Source: M0027 sp021713415
GTDB taxonomy: Bacteria; Pseudomonadota; Gammaproteobacteria; Francisellales; Francisellaceae
NCBI GenBank assembly: GCA_021713415.1
Contig: JAKJJQ010000004.1
Span: forward strand, 47,349 to 111,348
Length of the DNA: 64,000 nucleotides
Reading direction: 5' to 3'
Part shown: positions 26,804 to 34,795 of the stretch, piece after piece
Numbering within the stretch: the stretch's first letter is position 1
Layout of the letters: every line of letters starts with the position of its first letter
Notes under the pieces: model-generated
Databases searched by the model: none
The model's input: the letters and a program-made list of their open reading frames with translations, nothing else
Told to the model about the DNA's origin: nothing
Program-made: the position numbers and the translations under genes

Positions 26804-27017
26804 TTTAATTCCCTACTATACTATTACTCTAAACTGATCACTGTTCTCAATAAATTAATTTTATTTATTATTTGAAATAATGCCTATTTAAAATAGTTTT
26901 GGTTTGTAATAAATCATCATTAATAAATAAAAAATAAATTACCTGTATCAATCTAAATTTTATTTTTATTGTTATACTTCTTGTTATCAAAAATAATTTA
27001 AATGACTCATAAGCTCT

Positions 27018-27248
27018 ATGATTAGTGAAAAAACCTATCGTTGGGAAAATAATGATCAATACTATGAAGCTCATATTGGGCGAGATATCTTTGGTGATTT
27101 GGTTGTGACTTGCTACTATGGTAGTAAACATAGAAAGACAGCAAAACGGGTTACCTACCCGGTTAAGTCAATTGAAGAAGCTTATCAATTAATTGAAGAT
27201 ATTAGTCAAAAACGCATTACTAAAGGCAAGCTAAAACCACTTTCTTAA
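27018..27248 (+). CDS. Small WGR-like protein, 76 aa
   Basis: A 76-residue basic protein. It resembles stand-alone WGR domains: Y-Y-E-A-H-I-G-R-D-I-F-G-D-L-V-V-T, then Y-G-S-K-H-R-K-T-A-K-R-V, then S-I-E-E-A-Y-Q-L-I-E-D-I and a basic tail. WGR domains bind nucleic acid in other proteins, but the short stand-alone forms are uncharacterised. No clear ribosome site is visible. The 3' end overlaps the convergent corA-like gene by 18 bases. Moderate confidence that it is real, lower for the family. Confidence 0.6.
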   Translation: MISEKTYRWENNDQYYEAHIGRDIFGDLVVTCYYGSKHRKTAKRVTYPVKSIEEAYQLIEDISQKRITKGKLKPLS

Positions 27249-28301
27249 TTTAAAAATCACTAATAACACTATACTTATCATAAACATAACACCAACAGTA
27301 ACAAAAAAACCAAATGAACTATTAAGCCCTGGTATGACTCTAAAGTTCATGCCAAAAATGCCTGTAATAAAGGTCAATGGAATAAATATCGTTGAGAAAA
27401 TGGTTAAAATATTAATTCTTTGATTCATTTTATGATTCATACTATTCATATAAAGCTCAAGCATTTCTCTTGTGATATCTCTATATATATCAACTGCTTC
27501 TAAAGTTCTAAAGGTATGATCATATAAATCTTGTAGATAGGTAATTAACGCTTGCGAAATCACTGACTCACTAGCATAAGGATCAGCAACCTCATATTGA
27601 GGACGCTCATTATATAGCATGCCCACCAAATCACGAAATGCCTGCATATGACGACGTAAATAAAGTAACTCTCGACGAAATTTATAAATACTCTCTAGCG
27701 ATGTTTTTGTTGGGTCTTTAATCATTTTCGATTCTAATCTATCGAGTATGTCACCTTTTTTTTCAGTCATTATCATATAGTCATCAACCAAAGTATCCAT
27801 CATAGCATAAAGTAAGTAATCAACATTTAAAGCCCTTATTTTTGAATGTATTTTTTTCATTCTCTCATTGATGGAGTCAAATAACATTAAGGGTTCACTG
27901 GTAAAACTAATGAGTAATTTTGGCATTAAAATAAAGCTTATTTGCTTATATTGTATTTGACTTTGTTTAGATGAGCGTTTGATTGCTCTTAATACAACAA
28001 ATAAATAACCATCATAGCTTTCTGCTTTAACACGCTGCTTTGTATTGATGATATCTTCTGCAACTAATGAATGGACACCCAAACCATAACATAAGGCATT
28101 AATAAATTGTGTATTATTTAAGCCTGTCACATGAATCCAATTATTTTCTCTTTGATTGAGTTGCATTTTGATTGCATCTAAATTTAATGCTAAATTAACA
28201 CGCTCGATTTGCTCTTTATCATATTGACATAAAGTCGCACGTGTATGCACTTGATTTGATAAATGTTTATCTATTGTGTTTATTTGATTATTTTGCAACA
28301 T
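27231..28301 (-). CDS. corA: CorA-family divalent cation transporter
   Basis: A 356-residue protein with a long soluble N-terminal domain and two C-terminal helices. The loop between them carries the G-M-N signature (F-G-M-N-F) that forms the Mg2+ selectivity filter, followed by a short P-G-L-N loop. The preceding helix reads I-F-I-P-L-T-F-I-T-G-I. It should form a pentameric Mg2+ (or Co2+/Ni2+) channel in the inner membrane. Length is normal. The exact metal is not decided by the sequence. Confidence 0.93.
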   Translation of the reverse strand: MLQNNQINTIDKHLSNQVHTRATLCQYDKEQIERVNLALNLDAIKMQLNQRENNWIHVTGLNNTQFINALCYGLGVHSLVAEDIINTKQRVKAESYDGYLFVVLRAIKRSSKQSQIQYKQISFILMPKLLISFTSEPLMLFDSINERMKKIHSKIRALNVDYLLYAMMDTLVDDYMIMTEKKGDILDRLESKMIKDPTKTSLESIYKFRRELLYLRRHMQAFRDLVGMLYNERPQYEVADPYASESVISQALITYLQDLYDHTFRTLEAVDIYRDITREMLELYMNSMNHKMNQRINILTIFSTIFIPLTFITGIFGMNFRVIPGLNSSFGFFVTVGVMFMISIVLLVIFKLRKWF

Positions 28302-28410
28302 TTATTCAACTTATTTTCAGTGATTAATCTGATTAAACTATAGATCAGATAGTAAAAATATTCTATGCTTAGATAAAAACAACCTTTAAATATACTCAAA
28401 TGTAATTATC

Positions 28411-29277
28411 ATGTTAGAGACAATTTTAGCGAATGAATTTTACAGTAATATTCTAGCAACAGTAATTCTCATTATTGTTTTAGTCTTGATTTACTTTATG
28501 ATTCATGTGCTATTAATTCGTCCAGTTGTTGATTCCAAACGCCATAAACGCAAACGCGTACGTGTATTATATACATTAGTGATTATTGCAATTATTTTAT
28601 TAGCCAAAATCTGGGTTAATGGCTTTGTATCTTTCTTAGCTATCTTAAGCTTAGTCTCAGCAGCACTTGTTATTACCAATAAAGAATTAATCATGAATGC
28701 AATTGGCTCATTAATCATTAATTGGCGTAGCTTATTTATTGAAGGTGATTATATTCAAATTGGTGAATATCGTGGATTTGTCGCAGAATTAGGTCCATTA
28801 TTTTTTAAACTCTATGAAGCCTCAAAAGGCTCAACAACCAGAGCCAGTGGTAAAGTAATTAAAATTCCTAATGGCTTAGTGATGACTTTACCTGTCTTGA
28901 ACTATTCTCGCAAACGCAATGTAATTGAATATACTCAACAATGGTTATTTAACCCCAGTAATAATATTAATCGCATTAAAGAATTTTTAATAACTGAAAC
29001 TCAAGAGATTTTAGATCAATATTATCAAAACGATACACGTTATACCTCAGACTATATTAAGATGCGCAGTAAACTACTTGCTCAAACAATTGATTTAAAA
29101 GTCTATGTTGACGCTCAACTAATTTTTGAAGAAAAGCACTCTGGCATTTCAGTATGGGTACATTACTATTGCTTTCCTACCGACTATGAACACTTAAAAG
29201 CGTTAATTACTGAAAAAATATTTGAACGTTTAAAACATGAACCTGATATTGAATTACTATTCCACATAAGAAAATAA
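28411..29277 (+). CDS. MscS-type mechanosensitive ion channel
   Basis: A 288-residue membrane protein. Two N-terminal helices (8-36, 50-70) come before the pore helix region (72-105), and a cytosolic beta domain follows. The segment N-A-I-G-S-L-I-I-N-W-R-S-L-F-I-E-G-D-Y-I-Q-I-G is the MscS signature at the pore/beta-domain junction. The later I-P-N-G and V-L-N-Y-S-R segments match the family. It releases solutes at hypo-osmotic shock. It lies divergent from corA in a 109-base gap. Confidence 0.88.
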   Translation: MLETILANEFYSNILATVILIIVLVLIYFMIHVLLIRPVVDSKRHKRKRVRVLYTLVIIAIILLAKIWVNGFVSFLAILSLVSAALVITNKELIMNAIGSLIINWRSLFIEGDYIQIGEYRGFVAELGPLFFKLYEASKGSTTRASGKVIKIPNGLVMTLPVLNYSRKRNVIEYTQQWLFNPSNNINRIKEFLITETQEILDQYYQNDTRYTSDYIKMRSKLLAQTIDLKVYVDAQLIFEEKHSGISVWVHYYCFPTDYEHLKALITEKIFERLKHEPDIELLFHIRK

Positions 29278-29344
29278 AAAATAATAAATTTAAAAGCAAA
29301 AATACAAATAATTGATATACTTAAAATAAGGAGGTACTTATTTT

Positions 29345-29935
29345 ATGGTGACCAAGTTACTGGCATGCTTAATGGGTTTTATTGTTATTATTACAACTAG
29401 CGCATGTAGTTCTTTATTACCACGTACCAAAGATGTCACGATTTCAAAATGGGAAAATTTTGATCAATTACAAACAGCTTATAATCAAATCACCCCCTAT
29501 AAGACCACCACTAAAGATTTAGAAGTGCTCGGTTTTTCCCCTTATAAAGCAAACAATATTAGAATTGTTAATTTTCTTGATGTACACAAAGAGTTTGACC
29601 CTTTAATGACTTTTAATAATCTACCGCTTGAAGTTGCAAATTGTTTAAAACAAGAAAATGACTGTGTTGGTTATTATATTGATATAGAGCAACTGAATTC
29701 AAAACGTGTTGGTAATGCATTTTTAGATGTATTTAATTTTAAACGGATTACTTATACCACTGGCTGGGATTTTCAAGCTAAGTTAATTTTACTCAATGAC
29801 TTAGTTATTTTTAAAACAATTTCATCACTACCTGCAATTGAAAAACTATCAACCAAAGTCAATCCATTAGGACCATTACAAAATGGTGTTAATTTTGGTA
29901 TTGGTATCCAATATAATCTTAATGTGAATGATTAA
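29345..29935 (+). CDS. Lipoprotein, 196 aa, function unknown
   Basis: A lipoprotein with signal sequence and lipobox T-T-S-A-C (Cys21). The mature part of about 175 residues contains two more cysteines (N-C-L-K-Q-E-N-D-C) that may form a disulphide, and otherwise shows no recognised domain. The ribosome site AAGGAGGT is among the strongest in the window, so expression is probably high. The 3' end overlaps the end of dnaX by 17 bases in convergent orientation. Confidence 0.75.
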   Translation: MVTKLLACLMGFIVIITTSACSSLLPRTKDVTISKWENFDQLQTAYNQITPYKTTTKDLEVLGFSPYKANNIRIVNFLDVHKEFDPLMTFNNLPLEVANCLKQENDCVGYYIDIEQLNSKRVGNAFLDVFNFKRITYTTGWDFQAKLILLNDLVIFKTISSLPAIEKLSTKVNPLGPLQNGVNFGIGIQYNLNVND

Positions 29936-31601
29936 TTTTAATATAAGCAGGATCAAAAGATGCATTAAACTCTGATTCAATGACATGAACTAGTGCATCA
30001 TCTTTTAAATGTTGATAGCTCTTTGTTAATAATGCTTGTTGCTTTTCTTGGTCAATTTCAAAAGGTGTTAGATTTTTTTTTTCCGTAAGCGTTTTTTCTT
30101 GATCATGAATAACTATTTCGCTTTTACTACCGCTTACATTATCCAAAGGCATTGAGTGATCGTCTTTTACAAATACAATATCAACTTCACGCTTTAAAAG
30201 TTGACTTAACTGTGTTTTTAACTTAATTTTTAGATTATCAGTAACTGAATAAACCTTAGAATCTAAATAATAGGTATTACCTTTCACTTTAATACATTGA
30301 CTATTTAAAGCAACTTGCTTTGCCATTCCTTTTAACTTTAACTCAGTTGCTAACTGATACCAGTTATTATCGTTCTCTGGCTGTTGCGTATCAATATCTC
30401 TTTGCAATAGCTTATTTGGTTTGCTCGTTTGTAAAACCTTTGGTGGTGCTACTTGAAGCGCTCTATTTTCTCTAACCGTATCTTGCGATTGTTGAGTATC
30501 AACCGATGACTGCTTAACACTTAGATCAAATGAAATCATGCGCATCAATGCCATATCAAGTGCCATTTTAGCTTCGGGCACTAAGACTAATTCTGGTTTT
30601 GCTTTTAATGTGGTTTGGTAATAAAGCTGCAATAACTCTGGGGTAATTTGTTGTGCTAGCTCTTTTAATTTTTCAGCGCTAAACACATCAAATAATACCG
30701 TTTCTGTTAATTGATAAATACTCACTGCATACCAAAGCTCAGCTAAGGTATCTAAAATACGTGAAACATGTTTACCTTGATCAACAATACGTTGAGTTAA
30801 TGCCAAAGCAGCATTAGTATCTTTTGCAATCACTGCTTTAGCTAGATCAAACGCAATACGGTGATCAACAACACCTAACATATTTATAACATCATCACTT
30901 GTAATACAGCCTTGGCCAAAATTAATTGCTTGATCTAGTAGGCTTAGTGCATCACGTAAACTACCAGATGCAGCTTGTGCTAAGTAATCAAGCGCTTCTT
31001 TTTCAAAGCTCACGGCTTCTTTATCTAAAATTGTTTGCAACTGATTAACTAATTGCTTTTTTTTAATTGGCTGTAAGTGATATTGTAAGCAACGTGATAA
31101 AATCGTAACCGGTAGCTTTTGCGGATCAGTCGTTGCTAATAAAAACTTCACATGCTCAGGTGGCTCTTCTAGCGTTTTTAATAAGGCATTAAAACTATGA
31201 GTTGATAGCATATGCACTTCATCAATCAGATAAACTTTAAAGCGCGCCTGTGTCGGCATATACTGCACCTGATCTAATAGTTCACGTGTATCTTCTACTT
31301 TTGTTCTACTGGCCGCGTCAATCTCAATTAAATCAACCATATTACCATCAGCAATACTCAAACATTGAGGACATTGACCGCAGGGTTGATCGGTAACACC
31401 TTTTTCACAGTTTAAGCATTTAGCCAAAAGGCGAGCTAGAGATGTTTTACCAACACCACGAGTACCACTAAATAAATAAGCATGATGCAGACGATTTGAC
31501 TTTAATGCATGTAGAAGACTTTTAAGCACAGTATCTTGGCCAACTATTTCATCAAATTGTGTTGGTCTATATTTACGTGCAAGTACCTGATATGACATCA
31601 C
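29919..31601 (-). CDS. dnaX: DNA polymerase III subunits gamma and tau
   Basis: A 560-residue clamp-loader ATPase. Walker A is G-T-R-G-V-G-K-T (46-53) and the zinc module cysteines are C65, C74, C77 and C80. Walker B reads I-D-E-V-H, and sensor 1 includes L-L-A-T-T-D-P. A low-complexity linker (about 370-410) comes before the C-terminal tau domain. Two A-runs could cause slippage: A8G at codons 180-182 and A10 at codons 507-510. The gene lies directly downstream of the 4.5S RNA gene on the same strand. No recombination mediator gene recR/ybaB follows it here, unlike in many relatives. Confidence 0.95.
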   Translation of the reverse strand: MMSYQVLARKYRPTQFDEIVGQDTVLKSLLHALKSNRLHHAYLFSGTRGVGKTSLARLLAKCLNCEKGVTDQPCGQCPQCLSIADGNMVDLIEIDAASRTKVEDTRELLDQVQYMPTQARFKVYLIDEVHMLSTHSFNALLKTLEEPPEHVKFLLATTDPQKLPVTILSRCLQYHLQPIKKKQLVNQLQTILDKEAVSFEKEALDYLAQAASGSLRDALSLLDQAINFGQGCITSDDVINMLGVVDHRIAFDLAKAVIAKDTNAALALTQRIVDQGKHVSRILDTLAELWYAVSIYQLTETVLFDVFSAEKLKELAQQITPELLQLYYQTTLKAKPELVLVPEAKMALDMALMRMISFDLSVKQSSVDTQQSQDTVRENRALQVAPPKVLQTSKPNKLLQRDIDTQQPENDNNWYQLATELKLKGMAKQVALNSQCIKVKGNTYYLDSKVYSVTDNLKIKLKTQLSQLLKREVDIVFVKDDHSMPLDNVSGSKSEIVIHDQEKTLTEKKNLTPFEIDQEKQQALLTKSYQHLKDDALVHVIESEFNASFDPAYIKINHSH

Positions 31602-31647
31602 AATATTGCGTACTTCCTATAAGTTATCAATAAAAGGCAAGAAAAAT

Positions 31648-31746
31648 TAGCGCCCAGCCACACCCCGGCACATGCATCAGTCGTTACCGCTGCTTCCTTC
31701 CGGACCTGACGGGATTCACAACGTATCATTGCGGGGGGACCAGGCT
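31648..31746 (-). ncRNA. ffs: 4.5S RNA (bacterial signal recognition particle RNA)
   Basis: The minus strand carries the near-universal SRP RNA core: GTCAGGTCCGGAAGGAAGCA (about 31691-31710) with the GGAA tetraloop, flanked by pairing arms. The 5' end GCCTGG pairs with the 3' CTGGGC, giving the usual hairpin of about 100 bases. A U-tract follows at the 3' end (CTAATTTTTC). It binds Ffh to target membrane proteins. Placement just before dnaX is a common bacterial arrangement. Ends are estimated from pairing and the promoter. Confidence 0.93.
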
Positions 31747-31752
31747 TTTAGC

Positions 31753-31781
31753 ATTATCATAAAAATTAGCTACTTTTGCAA
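31753..31781 (-). promoter_or_regulatory. Promoter of the 4.5S RNA gene
   Basis: On the minus strand TTGCAA (31776-31781) and GATAAT (31753-31758) are separated by exactly 17 bases. They sit 7 bases before the inferred RNA start. Confidence 0.65.
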
Positions 31782-31819
31782 GTTTAAAGCAGAATATATT
31801 TTAAAAATTAACAATTGCC

Positions 31820-32845
31820 TCACATATATGGTCGGTTCAATTTTATCTCACTAATAGAACCAGCCTTATATAACGCATCTAAGCTTTGCTGCATTGTTTG
31901 CATACCATCTTTTTTACCCATTTGCATTGTGGAATACATCTGCGGTATTTTATTTTCTCGAATTAAGTTTTTAATTGCATGTGTTGCAACTAAAACTTCA
32001 AAGGCAGCGACTAATCCTGATGTCACTTGCTTAACTAACTTTTGTGCAATCACTGCTTCTAATGATTCAGATAACATCATACGAATCATTGCCTGCTCAC
32101 TAGAATCAAATACATGAATCAAACGATCAATCGCTTTTGCAGCCGAGTGAGTATGCATTGTTGCTAATACTAGATGTCCTGTCTCAGCTGCCGTTAATGC
32201 TAAACGAATACTCTCTAAATCGCGTAACTCACCAATTAAAATATAATCAGGATCTTGGCGTAAACTTGCTTTTAATGCACAACTAAAATTCTCTGTATGC
32301 ACTTTAACTTGGCGCTGATTGATTAAGCAATTATTTGGCTTGTGAATAAATTCAATTGGGTCTTCAATGGTAATAATATGTCCTTGGTGATTTTGATTTA
32401 ACCAGTTAATCATGGCAGCTAAAGTGGTACTTTTTCCAGAGCCTGTTGCACCTGTAACTAATATTAAACCACTTGTTTTTTCTAATAATTGACAAATAAC
32501 TTTCGGTGCTTGAAGTTCATCTAGTGTTGGTATTTTCTTTGGAATAATACGAAATGCACAACTTAAGCCTTCTAATTGATAATATAGATGTAGCCTAAAT
32601 CGCCCAATATTTTCAAGTGTGATTGAGTCATCATATTCTAATTGCATCTTTAATGTAGTTATCGCTTTATCCGATAATAAAGGTGTTATTAATTTAAAGA
32701 TCGCCTGACTATCAAAAGGCATTATTTCCTCTAAAGGCAGCAATAGTCCATCTATACGCACCATCACAGGTTTTTTAGCTGCAATATGTAAATCAGATGC
32801 ATTTTTTGATACACATAACTTTAGGATTTCGGTAATATCCATCAT
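31820..32845 (-). CDS. pilT: Type IV pilus retraction ATPase (PilT family)
   Basis: A 341-residue secretion-type ATPase that depolymerises pili. It shows the N-A-S-D-L-H-I-A start, Walker A G-A-T-G-S-G-K-S-T (132-140), an Asp box and the Walker B-like G-E-L-R-D. The H-T-H-S-A-A-K-A-I-D-R box follows, and the PilT-specific A-I-K-N-L-I-R-E motif lies near residue 286. PilU is an alternative, but the C-terminal motif and length favour PilT. The start lies 41 bases from the divergent yggS start. Confidence 0.9.
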   Translation of the reverse strand: MMDITEILKLCVSKNASDLHIAAKKPVMVRIDGLLLPLEEIMPFDSQAIFKLITPLLSDKAITTLKMQLEYDDSITLENIGRFRLHLYYQLEGLSCAFRIIPKKIPTLDELQAPKVICQLLEKTSGLILVTGATGSGKSTTLAAMINWLNQNHQGHIITIEDPIEFIHKPNNCLINQRQVKVHTENFSCALKASLRQDPDYILIGELRDLESIRLALTAAETGHLVLATMHTHSAAKAIDRLIHVFDSSEQAMIRMMLSESLEAVIAQKLVKQVTSGLVAAFEVLVATHAIKNLIRENKIPQMYSTMQMGKKDGMQTMQQSLDALYKAGSISEIKLNRPYM

Positions 32846-32886
32846 ATAATATCAATTAATAAGTCCGTTAAATAAACTACTATAGC

Positions 32887-33594
32887 ATGAGCGATGTACA
32901 ACAAACTAACCTATTAGCACATCTAAATAAGGTTAAACAAACCATTCAACAAGCAGCTGAGAATGCCAAACGTTCTAAAAGTGATATCACTCTCTTAGCC
33001 GTTACTAAAACACAATCCATTGCAACAATTGAGCAAGCATATAAACTAGGCTTAACTGCTTTTGGTGAAAATTACCTACAAGAAGCGATACCTAAAATCA
33101 AAGCCTTAGATCCAAATATTAGCTGGCATTATATTGGTCATATTCAATCGAATAAAACAAAACTAATTGCAGAATATTTTAGTTGGGTACACACCGTTGA
33201 TCGTATAAAAATTCTTAAACGCTTAAGTGAACAACGCCTTAACCATCTACCTCCTTTAAACATTTGCTTTGAAATTAATATTAATAATGAAGCCAATAAA
33301 GCAGGCTTTTATTTAAGTCAAATAGATGAAATTAATGCTTGTATTGAGTATCTTAAAACACAATCATCTCTTATATTAAGAGGTTTAATGTGCATGCCAA
33401 AGCTCACGGATGATATCAATGAACAACAACATAACTTTGCTCAAATGCATCAACTACTACATAAACTAAATAAAACACACCATATCGCTATGGATACACT
33501 ATCTATGGGTACAAGTTATGATCTTGAAAGTGCTGTTAGTAAAGGCAGCACAATATTGCGTATTGGTCAGGCAATTTTTGGTAAGCGAAGCTAG
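32887..33594 (+). CDS. yggS: YggS/ProSC-family pyridoxal phosphate homeostasis protein
   Basis: A 235-residue PLP-binding TIM-barrel protein. The PLP lysine lies in L-L-A-V-T-K-T-Q, with the family motifs F-G-E-N-Y-L-Q-E, W-H-Y-I-G-H-I-Q-S-N-K, L-R-G-L-M-C-M-P and the C-terminal S-M-G-T-S-Y-D-L-E-S-A followed by R-I-G-Q-A-I-F-G. It balances vitamin B6 pools and has no known catalytic activity. Divergent from pilT, a widespread arrangement in gammaproteobacteria. Confidence 0.95.
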   Translation: MSDVQQTNLLAHLNKVKQTIQQAAENAKRSKSDITLLAVTKTQSIATIEQAYKLGLTAFGENYLQEAIPKIKALDPNISWHYIGHIQSNKTKLIAEYFSWVHTVDRIKILKRLSEQRLNHLPPLNICFEININNEANKAGFYLSQIDEINACIEYLKTQSSLILRGLMCMPKLTDDINEQQHNFAQMHQLLHKLNKTHHIAMDTLSMGTSYDLESAVSKGSTILRIGQAIFGKRS

Positions 33595-33700
33595 TCTTCT
33601 TATTTTTCTTACTTATTAAAATACGAATAGCAAAATCTAAATTTTTTCCTAAAATAATAATAAACTTGTATTAAAATAATTAATAAAAGGTTAGATTACT

Positions 33701-34795
33701 TTGTATATTGTACATAAAATAAATATTTTCTCCCTAAAAATGTTATGTCAATCTTTAATCTTATTACTAATTATTGTTAATCAATCTAATGCTAATACAC
33801 ATGAAATAAAAAACCATACACAAGCGATAACACCTTCAAACGTGTTAGCTCAAGTTAATATGATTAATGCAAAGCTTGAACTGATTCGACAAGCAATAGG
33901 TAAACCAGCAATATTACCACCATCATATCAAGTAAAAAACGCTTCACCTAGAGAGGTCTATTTTGAAGCACAAGCACTATTTGATAAATCTAACCGACTT
34001 GCCTATGAAGTCACTGGCATCTATATACATACCCCTATTATTAAGTATCAAAAAAACCTTCAGCCAAAAGATGTGCTTAAAATTGTTAATCAAGCATTCA
34101 GCTGTATTAAGCTTGTTAGTCAAGCCTTAGCAATTGATAGCTCATCTATTAGTAAGCCAACAATAAAACCAGCAACACCAACTGATGTTTTTAATCGTAT
34201 GATTTTTGTCAATGCAGTACTTGATCATCTCTTATATCAAAAAACCTCACCTGCTGATGTCTATGAACAAGTGACACTCTCCATAGAGTATGTTAATGAA
34301 CTTTTAAAGCATTTTAATGTAACAACTAAAGTAACAAAGCCTCAGTTTATTTCTAATAAAACCCCAAAAGATGTTTTTCTAGGGTTAATTAACTGCTTAA
34401 AAATTATAAAGCAGCTTGCTCTATCAGCCCATATCCAAATGATAAGTATTAATGATCAATTAATAACACAATCAAATATTACACCCAATGATGTATTTAA
34501 TATTTCAAAAATAATTCTAGCTGAAATTAAATATCTTGATAATAAGATAATAGGTGATATGCCTAAAAGAAAAATTTTTAGTCATCATCCAGGCTATAAA
34601 ACACCTTCAAAAGTGTATCAACAAGTTAGTTATTTACGCTTAAAATTAGAGCTTTTGGAAAAAACATTGGTTCAAAACCCACATTGGGTTAATCAACTAT
34701 CTTATCATACGACTAAACAAAAATTACTCATAAGTGCTAGTAATGGCAATAAACAATTAGCCACACAATCAGTGTTTAATTGGTTTGCCTTATGA
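33701..34795 (+). CDS. Secreted eight-repeat (P-x-x-V) protein coupled to a diguanylate cyclase
   Basis: A 364-residue protein with a signal peptide (hydrophobic 15-27, possible cleavage after A-N-A). The mature part carries eight copies of a helical repeat beginning P-x-[D/E/N/K]-V. The prolines are at 45, 83, 122, 160, 184, 222, 262 and 302. Spacing is 38-40 residues except for one 24-residue step. Each copy is followed by a leucine/isoleucine-rich helix. No known domain is recognised. It is probably periplasmic. The TGA stop overlaps the ATG of the diguanylate cyclase gene, so the two are made together, suggesting a sensor partner. The start is TTG at 33701 with AAAGG ten bases upstream; an ATG at 33740 would give a shorter signal. 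Confidence 0.75.
   Translation: MYIVHKINIFSLKMLCQSLILLLIIVNQSNANTHEIKNHTQAITPSNVLAQVNMINAKLELIRQAIGKPAILPPSYQVKNASPREVYFEAQALFDKSNRLAYEVTGIYIHTPIIKYQKNLQPKDVLKIVNQAFSCIKLVSQALAIDSSSISKPTIKPATPTDVFNRMIFVNAVLDHLLYQKTSPADVYEQVTLSIEYVNELLKHFNVTTKVTKPQFISNKTPKDVFLGLINCLKIIKQLALSAHIQMISINDQLITQSNITPNDVFNISKIILAEIKYLDNKIIGDMPKRKIFSHHPGYKTPSKVYQQVSYLRLKLELLEKTLVQNPHWVNQLSYHTTKQKLLISASNGNKQLATQSVFNWFAL

Noticed and set aside
31056..31064. A8G run forming an in-frame A-AAA-AAG slippery site at dnaX codons 180-182
   Set aside because: A -1 shift would stop after three codons and give a fragment of about 185 residues lacking the domains needed for a gamma subunit; probably chance in an AT-rich gene.
31672..32117. 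Plus-strand open frames over the 4.5S RNA gene and the end of pilT
   Set aside because: Antisense to a structural RNA and to a conserved gene.
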